Assembly: GCA_963664465.2 (NCBI GenBank) | Contig: CAXXSU010000002.1 | Span: forward strand, 496,001 to 560,000 | Direction: 5' to 3' | Origin: CAVOAK01 sp963664465 | GTDB lineage: Bacteria > Pseudomonadota > Alphaproteobacteria > UBA8366 > CAVOAK01 | Length of the DNA: 64,000 nucleotides | In this document: positions 42,887 through 51,133 of the stretch, one piece after another | Numbering within the stretch: the stretch's first letter is position 1 | Layout: every line of letters begins with the position of its first letter | Made by a program: the position numbers and the translations under genes | Notes under the pieces: model-generated | Told to the model about the DNA's origin: nothing | The model's input: the letters and a program-made list of their open reading frames with translations, nothing else | Database searches by the model: none

Positions 42887-43741
42887 ATGCGCGGCATAAG
42901 TCTCGCGCTTCTGTCCACTATCGCTTACGCCTCGGGCGCGGGCATGGTGCGGCATCTATCGGCGGACTTACATATATTTCAGATCGCCTTCCTTGCAACG
43001 CTATTCGGGCTGTTCGCGATGCTGCCGTGGGTATTTCGGCACGGGCTCCGCCCGCTTCGCACCGACAAAATCGGGCTCCACGTCCTTCGTAGCGTCCTCG
43101 GCGTAGTGGGCATATGGGGGCTGTTCTACGCCTTGACAGTTACGCCCATAGCTACGGTCACGGCACTCAATTTCACGATGCCCATCTTCACGGTCCTGCT
43201 CGCCGTGGTCATACTCAAGGAACGGGTGGGAACGGCAAAAATGGCGGCCATCCTGTTCGGCTTTGCCGGGGTCTTTGTCATCGTGCGCCCAGGAATTGTA
43301 TCGGTGGACTCCGGTTCGTTGCTGGTAATCGGAGCATCGCTGCTGTTTGCGTTCGTAATCCTCGTGATGAAGGTGCTGACACGTACCGATTCTGTCGTCA
43401 CGATCACTCTATACAGTGTATTGCTGCGCGCGCCGCTGGCCTTGGTGCCCGCATTGTTCGTTTGGCAGTGGCCGAATGGGAACCAGCTCCTGTGGTTCGC
43501 GGCCATGGGCATCGGTAGCACCCTGGCGAACCTTGCCTACACCCAGGCACTCAAAGAGCTAGAGACCAACGTCATCTCGCCGTTGTCCTTTCTACAGCTG
43601 ATCTGGGCAGCAGGCATTGGCTATGTATTCTTCGCCGAGATTCCCAGCTTATTCACTTGGGTGGGAGGCGCCATGGTCATCTTGAGCGTGACCTACGTGG
43701 CGTACCGCGAAAGCAAGGTCCGAAGGGCGGCCGAAGCATGA
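42887..43741 (+). CDS. DMT-superfamily (EamA) transporter
   Basis: 284 residues with ten predicted membrane segments in two EamA repeats: LLSTIAYASGAGMVRHLSAD, LRSVLGVVGIWGLFYALTVT, TALNFTMPIFTVLLAVVILK and, in the second half, ALKELETNVISPLSFLQLIW then FFAEIPSLFTWVGGAMVILS. A drug/metabolite exporter or uptake carrier in the inner membrane; substrate unknown. The start ATG at 42887 follows gtgagg. The stop lies 25 bp from the adjacent IS1595-type element, which points the opposite way. Confidence 0.9.
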   Translation: MRGISLALLSTIAYASGAGMVRHLSADLHIFQIAFLATLFGLFAMLPWVFRHGLRPLRTDKIGLHVLRSVLGVVGIWGLFYALTVTPIATVTALNFTMPIFTVLLAVVILKERVGTAKMAAILFGFAGVFVIVRPGIVSVDSGSLLVIGASLLFAFVILVMKVLTRTDSVVTITLYSVLLRAPLALVPALFVWQWPNGNQLLWFAAMGIGSTLANLAYTQALKELETNVISPLSFLQLIWAAGIGYVFFAEIPSLFTWVGGAMVILSVTYVAYRESKVRRAAEA

Positions 43742-43757
43742 CGGCACGTACCGATTT

Positions 43758-44768
43758 TTACACTCTATAGGGTATCCTATTCGCTCTCGTAGTGCCTAGA
43801 TCTGTGGGGGCAGGGCTGGGTCTGCCCCCGACGAGCTTCTTGTATGGCACGGGCTCCAGTTGCACTGCTTGCTGGAGGAGTCGATAGAACAGGAGGCCGC
43901 GAGCTTTGGATCGGCGGCGATTGAAGCGGAACGTGAACTCGTCCAGATAGTAATCAAGCTGGGAGGCGCTAATAGCCCCATGGTGAATACCCAGCCACCA
44001 CCGATCAAGGAGGCCGGCTACCCGATGAACTTGGGGCATGACAATGTGGGCTGGGTCGCCGCTGGCGGAAATATTTTTCGGCTGGTGTTCGAAGCCGACT
44101 CCCGTGAGACCGTTGTAGGCTCGCCAGCCATCGGTTCGAATCGTTGCTCCCGGGCACACAGCCGTTTGGACGAAAGGAATGAGGCTCTCGGCGGATGCGT
44201 CCTCGACACGCGCCATGCGGATACGACCGGTGCCCCGACCCCGGATTTCGGCGGCAATCGCGACAATCGATTTCTTGTTTGTTTTCCGCCCCGTAACGCC
44301 AACCTCCCGGCCGCCCACATAGGTTTCGTCGACCTCGACCTCGCCATTCAGAAGCTCTCTGCCCGGTCGAACCATGGCCCGGCGCAGCTTATGGAGCCAT
44401 GTCCAAGCCGTTTGATAACCGCCCAGGCCGAGTATTCGTTGAACCCCAAGCGCACTGACGCCGTGCTTCTGATTCGTCACATACCACATCGCCTGGAACC
44501 AAAGCCGCAACGGTTTCCGCGTACCCTCGAAGATCGTCCCCGCGGTCGGCGACGTCTGACGTTGGCATCCCGCACATCGCTGTTGGCCCCTGGCCGTCAC
44601 CCACGCCTCGGTTCCCCCGCAGGCCGGACACCGAAACCCGGCAGGCCAACGGACACGCCGAAGAAAATCCGCACAGGCGGCCTCAGAAGCGAACCAGTCG
44701 TCAAATTCCATAAGCGTGCGAGGGTAATCGATCCCGCCAACGGGATGGGCAGTATTCTCGGCCATCAC
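43758..44768 (-). CDS. IS1595-family transposase
   Basis: 336 residues. The N-terminal zinc ribbon (CPACGG...CAGC) is followed by LRLWFQAMWYVTNQKHGVSA and the ISXO2-type catalytic domain: GEVEVDETYVGGREVGVTGR, IRTDGWRAYNGLTGVGFEHQ, then HHGAISASQLDYYLDEFTFR with FNRRRSKARG. The last codons (TRANRIPY) are encoded by the terminal inverted repeat, and the stop TAA (43758-43760) lies in flanking DNA. The coding region is otherwise intact, so the element could be active. Confidence 0.92.
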   Translation of the reverse strand: MMAENTAHPVGGIDYPRTLMEFDDWFASEAACADFLRRVRWPAGFRCPACGGTEAWVTARGQQRCAGCQRQTSPTAGTIFEGTRKPLRLWFQAMWYVTNQKHGVSALGVQRILGLGGYQTAWTWLHKLRRAMVRPGRELLNGEVEVDETYVGGREVGVTGRKTNKKSIVAIAAEIRGRGTGRIRMARVEDASAESLIPFVQTAVCPGATIRTDGWRAYNGLTGVGFEHQPKNISASGDPAHIVMPQVHRVAGLLDRWWLGIHHGAISASQLDYYLDEFTFRFNRRRSKARGLLFYRLLQQAVQLEPVPYKKLVGGRPSPAPTDLGTTRANRIPYRV

Positions 44769-44806
44769 AACATCTTGCCACTACGAGAGCGAATAGGATA
44801 CCCTAT
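43766..44806. mobile_element. IS1595-family insertion sequence (about 1.04 kb)
   Basis: The ends carry an inverted repeat of about 29 bp (tatagggtatcctattcgct and on) at 43766-43794 and 44778-44806. The outermost TATA may instead be a 4-bp direct duplication; no 8-bp duplication is seen. Its right end truncates yraN, and no yraN remainder lies beyond the left end, so a deletion or rearrangement followed insertion. A degraded relative lies at 13219-13706. Confidence 0.85.
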
Positions 44807-44979
44807 ACTTCGATTATGGACAGCGTATCGCCGCGTCGTGCTAGCAAGTCGATCTCGCCAACCGGCGAGCGCAAGCGCCTGGCAAGGATTCGATAACCTC
44901 GGCAAACCAAAAATACTGCGCACATCGTCTCCGCAATATATCCCCAACGCCACGCCCGCCTTCGTTTGGCGCTCGTCAT
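44803..44979 (-). pseudogene. yraN: yraN (UPF0102) truncated by an IS1595 element
   Basis: 58 residues from the ATG at 44979, which overlaps the rsmI stop (ATGA), the usual rsmI-yraN coupling. ETMCAVFLVCRGYRILARRL and RSPVGEIDLLARRGDTLSII match the N-terminal half of YraN nuclease-fold proteins (GYRILARR--TPVGEIDLIARRG). Right after IIEV, where VK and the catalytic-like lysine should follow, the frame runs into the insertion sequence and stops in its inverted repeat. The remaining ~60 codons are not found in the window. Confidence 0.85.
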
Positions 44980-45941
44980 GTCTGGGCAGATTTCGACAAG
45001 GCCAGTGCACGGCGGTACGCTTCCCTACGTGGTCGTCCCGTCGCGGTACTGACAGCCCGTGCCGCATCACGAACGCTCATTACCGCGAGTGCGTGGCGCA
45101 ATTCGGCATCGAATTCCTCTTCTCCCATTACGACTTTGGCGTTCTCATCCGGCGGGCCGACAACAATGACGGCTTCGCCCTTTGGCGTTGCAGCGGAGGC
45201 GTAGCGCGCGGCGAGTTCCGTGAGAGAGCCTCGCACCACTTCCTCATAATGCTTGGTAAGTTCGCGCGCTACGGCCGCTTCCCGCTGCCCTAAGACAGCT
45301 TCCATATCCGCAAGACTGCGAGCGAGGCGACGCGGAGACTCGAGAAACACGAGGCTCGCACGAATTCCGACGATGTCGGTCAACGCCTTGCGTCTGGCTG
45401 ATTGGCGGCTCGGTAAGAATCCCGCGAATAAGAATCGGTCGGTTGGCAGGCCGGAGGAAACGAGAGCAGCTATTGGGGCACTTGCTCCTGGGGCCACGAA
45501 CACCGGTATCTCCGCTGCGTGAGCTTGGCTGACTAACTTGAAACCGGGATCCGAGATGAGTGGTGTCCCGGCGTCGCTAACGAGCGCTATGGCCGCACCT
45601 TCGTTGAGGCGTCTGATGAGCTTCGGCCCCGAACGGACAGCGTTGTGTTCATGATAGAGCGTTAAAGGCGTTGTGATTCCATAACGGGTGAGAAGGCGCG
45701 TCGTAATGCGCGTATCCTCGCAGGCGATCACGTCGACCGACGCCAATATGTCCAGCGCGCGCAGCGTGACGTCACCAAGATTGCCAATCGGCGTCGCGAC
45801 AATATGCAAGCCTGGCAGCGGTTTACTTCGCTTTTCGCGGTCGCTAAATTTGTGCCCCGGTTTGTCGCTGGCCGATTTGTTCGTCGAGGAGTCATCCGAT
45901 GCGCGTTTCACTCTTCGAATTGCGCGGTTCGAGTCTCGCAT
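44976..45941 (-). CDS. rsmI: 16S rRNA 2'-O-ribose C1402 methyltransferase
   Basis: Tetrapyrrole-methylase-fold enzyme that methylates C1402 of 16S rRNA. The conserved part starts LPGLHIVATPIGNLGDVTLR and includes ALVSDAGTPLISDPGFKLV and VAPGASAPIAALVSSGLPTD. About 321 residues from the ATG at 45941. Alternatives are ATG 46001 and GTG 45911; the leader of about 50 charged residues is unusually long. Any of these starts overlaps the 5' end of the divergent lipoprotein gene (ATG 45899). It is translationally coupled to the truncated yraN downstream. Confidence 0.92.
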   Translation of the reverse strand: MRDSNRAIRRVKRASDDSSTNKSASDKPGHKFSDREKRSKPLPGLHIVATPIGNLGDVTLRALDILASVDVIACEDTRITTRLLTRYGITTPLTLYHEHNAVRSGPKLIRRLNEGAAIALVSDAGTPLISDPGFKLVSQAHAAEIPVFVAPGASAPIAALVSSGLPTDRFLFAGFLPSRQSARRKALTDIVGIRASLVFLESPRRLARSLADMEAVLGQREAAVARELTKHYEEVVRGSLTELAARYASAATPKGEAVIVVGPPDENAKVVMGEEEFDAELRHALAVMSVRDAARAVSTATGRPRREAYRRALALSKSAQT

Positions 45942-47368
45942 TGTCGGTTTTCGTAGTGACGATTTGCGCCTTGCTTCTTGTCGCATGCGCGCCCGGGACA
46001 CTAGAGGACTTCCGCCTACCGCGTAAAGTGGAGCCGGTCATTAAGAAACCGTCTCCAACGGCGACCACTGCACCGGTGGCGGTCGCGCCAACAGCCCCTG
46101 CGCCAACGGCCGGTGCAGCACCTGCGCCTCAGCCAAAGGCGCCGGAAGCGCAAAGCGTGGCGCGACTGCCCTCGACTGAGCCGGCCGCACCGTCCTTGGA
46201 AACGGAAGGAGTGCTTGAATTTGAGCCGGGACGGGTCCGGGTCGCCCTGCTGTTGCCGCTAAGCGGAACGAGCGCTGCCCTTGGTCAGGCGATGTTGCTT
46301 GCTGCCGAACTCGCACTTTTCGAGATTGGCAATGAAAGGTTCGACCTGCTTCCCTTCGATACAACGGGGACGCAAGAGGGGGCCATGCTAGCTGCGGAGC
46401 GGGCCATCAAACGGCGCGTTAGCCTTGTGCTCGGACCATTGCTCGCACCGTCTGCCGCCGCGGTGGCGCCGATTGCGCGCCGCGCGGGCATTAAGGTGCT
46501 GTCGTTCTCGAACTCTAGTGAAGTTGCCGGGAATGGTATGTTTATATTGGGATTTCTGCCGAGCCAGCAGGTTGAAGCGATCATGGACCACGCTGCGGGC
46601 CTTGGTCACTCTCGATTTGCGGTGCTGGCGCCAGACAACCCCTATGGCACCGCCGTCGTTGAGGCGTTGGACCAGTCCGCAGCCGCCCATAATGTATTCG
46701 TCACCAAGGTTACGAGATATACGCCCGGCGCAACGGATCTGAGCGCCGATATCAAAAGACTCGCTGCGTTCGATGAGCGTCGTGCGGCGCTGCTTGCTCA
46801 ACGGGCGGAGCTTGCGTTGCGGGACGATGAGATCTCACGCAAGGCACTCAAGCGGCTTGAGCGGCTGGACACCATCGGCGACGTCGATTTCGATGCCATC
46901 CTGCTGCCGGAAGGAGGGCAGACGCTGCGTACGCTCGCGTCTCTTCTGTCGTTCTATGATGTCGACCAACCGACAGTTCGTTTGCTTGGTATCAGGGCCT
47001 GGGATGAATTTCACGATCTCGGTACCGAGCCGGCGCTGGTTGGCGCCTGGTTCGCTGCACCACCGTTAGCGGAGAGGTCGATGTTTGAGAAATGGTATCT
47101 CGAGACATACGATCACCGGCCGCCGCGCCTTGCGTCGATTGCCTACGATGCGACGGCGCTTGCCGCGGTGCTTGCCGGGCAAACGGATGCACCGGATTTT
47201 TCAATTGAAACTCTAACAAATAAAGATGGATTTCTTGGACTTGACGGAGTCTTTCGGCTGCGGCGCGATGGCGGCGTCCAACGCGTCTTTGCGATCATCG
47301 AGGTTCGGCGTGACGGCTTTCGCACATTACAGCAGGCACCCAAAAGCTTTCAGAAACTGACAAACTGA
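45899..47368 (+). CDS. Penicillin-binding protein activator, LpoA-like lipoprotein
   Basis: 489 residues from an ATG behind gaggag. Lipoprotein signal with lipobox (FVVTICALLLVACAPG), then a Pro/Ala-rich linker (about residues 40-100), then a periplasmic-binding-protein type I fold: VRVALLLPLSGTSAALGQAM, VLGPLLAPSAAAVAPIARRA, GIKVLSFSNSSEVAGNGMFI, FAVLAPDNPYGTAVVEALDQ. This matches the LpoA C-domain-like family that stimulates peptidoglycan synthases from the outer membrane. In alphaproteobacteria it typically lies divergent to rsmI, as here. A branched-chain amino-acid binding role is less likely given the lipid anchor. Confidence 0.85.
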   Translation: MRVSLFELRGSSLALSVFVVTICALLLVACAPGTLEDFRLPRKVEPVIKKPSPTATTAPVAVAPTAPAPTAGAAPAPQPKAPEAQSVARLPSTEPAAPSLETEGVLEFEPGRVRVALLLPLSGTSAALGQAMLLAAELALFEIGNERFDLLPFDTTGTQEGAMLAAERAIKRRVSLVLGPLLAPSAAAVAPIARRAGIKVLSFSNSSEVAGNGMFILGFLPSQQVEAIMDHAAGLGHSRFAVLAPDNPYGTAVVEALDQSAAAHNVFVTKVTRYTPGATDLSADIKRLAAFDERRAALLAQRAELALRDDEISRKALKRLERLDTIGDVDFDAILLPEGGQTLRTLASLLSFYDVDQPTVRLLGIRAWDEFHDLGTEPALVGAWFAAPPLAERSMFEKWYLETYDHRPPRLASIAYDATALAAVLAGQTDAPDFSIETLTNKDGFLGLDGVFRLRRDGGVQRVFAIIEVRRDGFRTLQQAPKSFQKLTN

Positions 47369-47377
47369 AAGTGCTCT

Positions 47378-48583
47378 TCAGCACAACAGCCGCGCAAGTA
47401 CGGCGTTAAGCCGCTGCCGACCGGTTTGTGTAGCGCGCAATCCGTGTGAGTCGAACTCCAGGAATCCGCCATCGACCAGTTCTTTCAACCGTTCGGGCGA
47501 TAGGGCTTGCTCGAAACAGGTGCCGGCTTCCCGTTCGATGTGGCTGACGGGCAGGTGCTCGGTGAGCCTGAGCCCCATCATCAATGCTTCTTCGAGGCGC
47601 TCTGTGCGGCTGAGGGAGTCCGGCTCCATCATGCCGTGACCGTGCCTTTCGACTGCATGCAACCAGGCTTCGGGCCCACGGATCTGTCGGAAGGCGCGCT
47701 TGTCACCGGCGATCGTCAAACGGCCATGAGCGCCAGGCCCGATACCCGCATAGTCGCCGCATCGCCAGTAGGTGAGGTTATGCCGGCATTCCTCGCCTGC
47801 GCGGGCGTGATTTGAGATTTCATAGGCGGGCAGCCCGGCAACTTCCAGGGCGTTCTGCGTATCCTCGAACTGCGCTGCGGCAGTGGTTTCGTCAAGTGAT
47901 GTGAGTTCGCCACGCCGCCACCGCGCGTGGAACGCGGTGCCGGCTTCCATGGTGAGTTGGTATACGGATATGTGGTTGTTGGCGAGCCGCACGGCCAGCG
48001 CCAGCTCCTCGCGCCAAGCGGCAACGGTTTGTCCCGGCCGCGCGTAGATCAAATCAAATGAAAAGCGATCGAACAGCCGACTTGCCAATTCAATCGCCTT
48101 GGTCGCCTCATCCGCGTTGTGGTTACGGCCGAGCAAAATTAGAGCCCGGTCGTCCAATGCCTGTATTCCCAGTGAAATTCGATTCACGCCCGCGGCTCGA
48201 TAATCGACAAAGCGCCCTGCCTCGACGGACGTCGGATTGGCTTCAAGCGTGATCTCGGCGTCAGCGGCGAAGGTCCAGTGCGCCGCAGCACGGTCAATCA
48301 CCGCCGTGACCGACGCTGGGTCCATCAACGAGGGCGTCCCGCCGCCGAAAAAAAGGCTTGTGATTCTACGGCCTGAAGCGAGCGACCTCCAACGATCGAG
48401 ATCGCTGAGAAGTGCTGAACGCCAGCGCGCCTGGTCGACGTCGTCTCGAACATGACTGTTGAAGTCGCAGTAGGGACATTTGGAAAGGCAAAATGGCCAG
48501 TGGACATAGATTGCAAGATCGCCGCTAGCGTCGCTCGTCGCTCGTACAGTCAGCCCATTATCAGGTTTTGGCGCGTCGCTCAT
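47378..48583 (-). CDS. hemW: Radical SAM heme chaperone HemW
   Basis: 401 residues from the ATG at 48583, which overlaps the rdgB stop (ATGA). The radical-SAM cluster motif is in YVHWPFCLSKCPYCDFNSH (CxxxCxxC), followed by SLFFGGGTPSLMDP, ITLEANPTSVEAGRF, VNRISLGIQALDD and RFSFDLIYARPGQTVAAWRE. The extra Cys and the HemW C-domain (LTYWRCGDYAGIGPGAHGRL) are present. Family members bind heme and pass it to target proteins; many databases mislabel them as oxygen-independent coproporphyrinogen oxidase. Confidence 0.93.
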   Translation of the reverse strand: MSDAPKPDNGLTVRATSDASGDLAIYVHWPFCLSKCPYCDFNSHVRDDVDQARWRSALLSDLDRWRSLASGRRITSLFFGGGTPSLMDPASVTAVIDRAAAHWTFAADAEITLEANPTSVEAGRFVDYRAAGVNRISLGIQALDDRALILLGRNHNADEATKAIELASRLFDRFSFDLIYARPGQTVAAWREELALAVRLANNHISVYQLTMEAGTAFHARWRRGELTSLDETTAAAQFEDTQNALEVAGLPAYEISNHARAGEECRHNLTYWRCGDYAGIGPGAHGRLTIAGDKRAFRQIRGPEAWLHAVERHGHGMMEPDSLSRTERLEEALMMGLRLTEHLPVSHIEREAGTCFEQALSPERLKELVDGGFLEFDSHGLRATQTGRQRLNAVLARLLC

Positions 48584-49239
48584 CGTTGGACCGATTCTCG
48601 AATCCGCGTGCTTGGCAGGCATGCTGTGGAGAGTTCCGCAAAGGCGCGCGCCCTGTGACTATTGGCATGTTTGATTTTGGGGTCTAGCTCGCCGAACGTT
48701 TCGCGCATGCCATCGGCAACGAACATTGGGTCATAGCCGAATCCATTGTCCCCTCGCGGAGGCCAGACAAGCGCGCCCGAAACTTGGCCCTCAAATACTT
48801 CAAGTTCGCCGTCCGGCCAAGCAAGCGCCAACGCGCAGACAAATCGCGCGGTCCGATCTTCGTGCTCCGCCAACGCACTCGCTACGCGCGCCATTGCCGC
48901 GGCAAAATCGTGCTTTGGTCCGGCCCATCGTGCTGAGAATATTCCCGGCGCGCCGCCAAGGGCGGAAGCCGCGAGTCCCGAATCGTCGGCAAGGGCAGGC
49001 AGGCGCGTTTCCGAAGCCGCAGCCCGCGCTTTTATGATCGCGTTTTCGACAAATGTTGCACCGGTCTCCTCGGGCTCGGGAAGCCCGAGAACCTCCGCCG
49101 ATACGCATTCAATCTTCCATGGCTCTAGTAGGTCGGCGACTTCGGCGACTTTCCCGGCATTGTGGCTGGCAATCACAAGTCTACTTTCCGCCAGTTGGCG
49201 CCGGCGCTGCGGTGGATCGGTCTTCGATTGAGCGGGCAC
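48580..49239 (-). CDS. rdgB: dITP/XTP pyrophosphatase (RdgB/HAM1)
   Basis: Hydrolyses non-canonical purine triphosphates (dITP, XTP). 219 residues from the GTG at 49239; the open frame reaches 49299 but overlaps rph. Signature segments are RLVIASHNAGKVAEVADLLE, ETGATFVENAIIKARAAASE, PALADDSGLAASALGGAPGI, FSARWAG and DNGFGYDPMFVADG. The first 20 residues before RLVIASHN are not conserved. It lies between rph and hemW in a coupled cluster. Confidence 0.95.
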   Translation of the reverse strand: MPAQSKTDPPQRRRQLAESRLVIASHNAGKVAEVADLLEPWKIECVSAEVLGLPEPEETGATFVENAIIKARAAASETRLPALADDSGLAASALGGAPGIFSARWAGPKHDFAAAMARVASALAEHEDRTARFVCALALAWPDGELEVFEGQVSGALVWPPRGDNGFGYDPMFVADGMRETFGELDPKIKHANSHRARAFAELSTACLPSTRIRESVQR

Positions 49240-49252
49240 GAGCTGGCTGCAG

Positions 49253-49984
49253 TCACTCGAGACCCAGCGCGGTACGCTGAGCTTCAATAAGTTGGCCAAC
49301 GCCTAAGTTGGCAAGTTGGTGCAATTCCTGGAAAGCTTCTGGCGAGAATGGTTCCGTTTCGGCTGTACCTTGTATCTCGATGATGCGCGCGCCCGCTGTC
49401 AGCACGAAGTTGGCGTCCGCGTCGGCTGTCGAATCCTCGGCATAGTCCAGGTCGAGAATGGGCGAGCCGTGCCATAAGCCACACGATACGGCGGCGACGG
49501 TGTCAAGTAACGGAAGCTCCTCGATAACGCCGAGTGTACGGAGATGCTGGAAGGCGAGGTGCAGGGCGACAAACCCACCGGTAACGGCCGCGGTGCGCGT
49601 GCCGCCATCGGCCTGAATGACGTCACAATCGATCTTGATCTGGCGTTCACCGAAATTCTCGAGGCGCGTTACCGCTCGCAGACTGCGGCCGATCAGACGT
49701 TGAATTTCCTGGGTCCGGCCCGACCGGCCAGCGCGCTCGCGATCCGTTCGAGTGTTGGTCGAACGTGGCAGCATGCCGTATTCGGCTGTCACCCACCCGC
49801 GCCCGCTATTGCGAAGAAATGGCGGCACCTTATCCTCAACGCTCGCGGTGCACAGGACGTGGGTATCGCCAAAGCAGGCGAGACACGATCCTTCGGCATA
49901 TTTTGAGACGCCGGTATCGAGTCGAACGGTCCTCATTTCATTGGCCGCCCGTCCCGAGGGACGATCCGCTCCAGGTTGTGCCAT
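49253..49984 (-). CDS. rph: Ribonuclease PH
   Basis: Phosphorolytic 3'-5' exoribonuclease that trims tRNA 3' ends. 243 residues. VRLDTGVSKYAEGSCLACFG, PPFLRNSGRGWVTAEYGMLP, RSTNTRTDRERAGRSGRTQE, IQRLIGRSLRAVTRLENFGE and IKIDCDVIQADGGTRTAAVT are classic. It is divergent from hrcA with 92 bp between the starts. Confidence 0.97.
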   Translation of the reverse strand: MAQPGADRPSGRAANEMRTVRLDTGVSKYAEGSCLACFGDTHVLCTASVEDKVPPFLRNSGRGWVTAEYGMLPRSTNTRTDRERAGRSGRTQEIQRLIGRSLRAVTRLENFGERQIKIDCDVIQADGGTRTAAVTGGFVALHLAFQHLRTLGVIEELPLLDTVAAVSCGLWHGSPILDLDYAEDSTADADANFVLTAGARIIEIQGTAETEPFSPEAFQELHQLANLGVGQLIEAQRTALGLE

Positions 49985-50037
49985 CTGAATACTCCTTGCC
50001 TGACAACGCCCTTAGGCGCCGCACCTCTACGCTCGCA

Positions 50038-50066
50038 TTGACGCTGTAGGGGGCGATTACTACATT
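50038..50066 (+). promoter_or_regulatory. Probable sigma-70 promoter of hrcA
   Basis: -35 TTGACG at 50038-50043 and -10 TACATT at 50061-50066, spacer 17 bp. Transcription would start near 50072-50074, only a few bases before the ATG at 50077, implying an mRNA with almost no leader. I found no CIRCE element (TTAGCACTC-N9-GAGTGCTAA) here. Confidence 0.5.
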
Positions 50067-50076
50067 CCCCAGCACA

Positions 50077-51120
50077 ATGTCCATGACGCTTAGCGAACGG
50101 TCGCGGGCGATCCTGCGCCAAGTTGTAGAGGCTTACGTCGAAACCGGCTCGCCGGTTGGCTCGCGCACGATTTCACGACGCCTTGGCATGAGCCTGTCGC
50201 CCGCTACGATCCGGAATGTTATGGCCGACTTGGAAGAGTACGGTCTGCTCTATGCGCCGCATACTTCGGCCGGGCGTTTGCCGACCGAGACCGGCTTGCA
50301 ACTCGTCGTTAACGGTTTGCTCGAGTTCGGTGATCTAACGGAGGATGAACGCACTGAGATTGAGGCGAAATGCGCCGCCAGCGGGCTCGGCCTTTCGCAA
50401 ATTCTGCAGGAGGCCTCGACTTTACTTTCGGGACTGTCGCATTGCGCCGGCCTCGTCATGGCGCCAAAAGTGGAGTCGAAGCTCAAGCATATCGAATTTC
50501 TCAGCCTCGGACCTGGGCGGGCGCTGGTCGTTCTGGTTGGTGATTCGGGGCTGGTCGAGAACCGCGTCATTGACGTACCGCTCGGCATGCCCGCCTCGAG
50601 CCTGGTAGAGGCCAGTAACTATCTTGCGGCAAAGCTCGTCGGGCGCACACTCGACGGTACTCGTGAGGAAGTTCAGAGGGAAATCGCCGAACACCGCGCG
50701 GCTCTTGACGAATTGACGACACGTGTAGTGGAGGCCGGCTTGGCCACCTGGACCGAATCCGCCTCCGGCAACGACGGCGTGCTCATTGTGCGAGGACAAG
50801 CCAATCTTCTTGATGACGTTACCGCTGTTGCAGATATCGAGCGCATTCGCACGCTATTTGAGGCCCTGGAGACCAAAGAGGCGCTGCTCCGCTTGCTGGA
50901 AATCACCGAAGGCGCCGAGGGAGTTCAGATCTACATCGGATCGGAAAATGAACTCTTCGGGCTTGCGGGTTGCTCGACGATTGTCGCTCCGATCGTGCGC
51001 GACGGTCAGGAGAAAGTAATCGGAGCGATCGGTGTGATTGGGCCGACGCGCATAAACTATTCTCGCATCGTCCCTATGGTAGACTACACCGCAAAGATAG
51101 TTGGCCAATTGATCGAGTAG
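50077..51120 (+). CDS. hrcA: Heat-inducible transcription repressor HrcA
   Basis: Represses class I heat-shock genes by binding CIRCE. 347 residues: an N-terminal winged helix (LRQVVEAYVETGSPVGSRTI, LGMSLSPATIRNVMADLEEY, YAPHTSAGRLPTETGLQLVV) and the GAF-like effector domain (LLEITEGAEGVQIYIGSENE, GAIGVIGPTRINYSRIVPMV). ATG 50077 or ATG 50083. It is followed by grpE after 13 bp. No groESL or CIRCE is seen in the window, so its targets lie elsewhere. Confidence 0.96.
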   Translation: MSMTLSERSRAILRQVVEAYVETGSPVGSRTISRRLGMSLSPATIRNVMADLEEYGLLYAPHTSAGRLPTETGLQLVVNGLLEFGDLTEDERTEIEAKCAASGLGLSQILQEASTLLSGLSHCAGLVMAPKVESKLKHIEFLSLGPGRALVVLVGDSGLVENRVIDVPLGMPASSLVEASNYLAAKLVGRTLDGTREEVQREIAEHRAALDELTTRVVEAGLATWTESASGNDGVLIVRGQANLLDDVTAVADIERIRTLFEALETKEALLRLLEITEGAEGVQIYIGSENELFGLAGCSTIVAPIVRDGQEKVIGAIGVIGPTRINYSRIVPMVDYTAKIVGQLIE

Positions 51121-51133
51121 GTGGCGCCATTTA

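Noticed and set aside
49985..50076. CIRCE operator expected near hrcA
   Set aside because: No TTAGCACTC-N9-GAGTGCTAA match in the rph-hrcA gap or upstream of dnaK; the dnaK palindrome has a different sequence and size.
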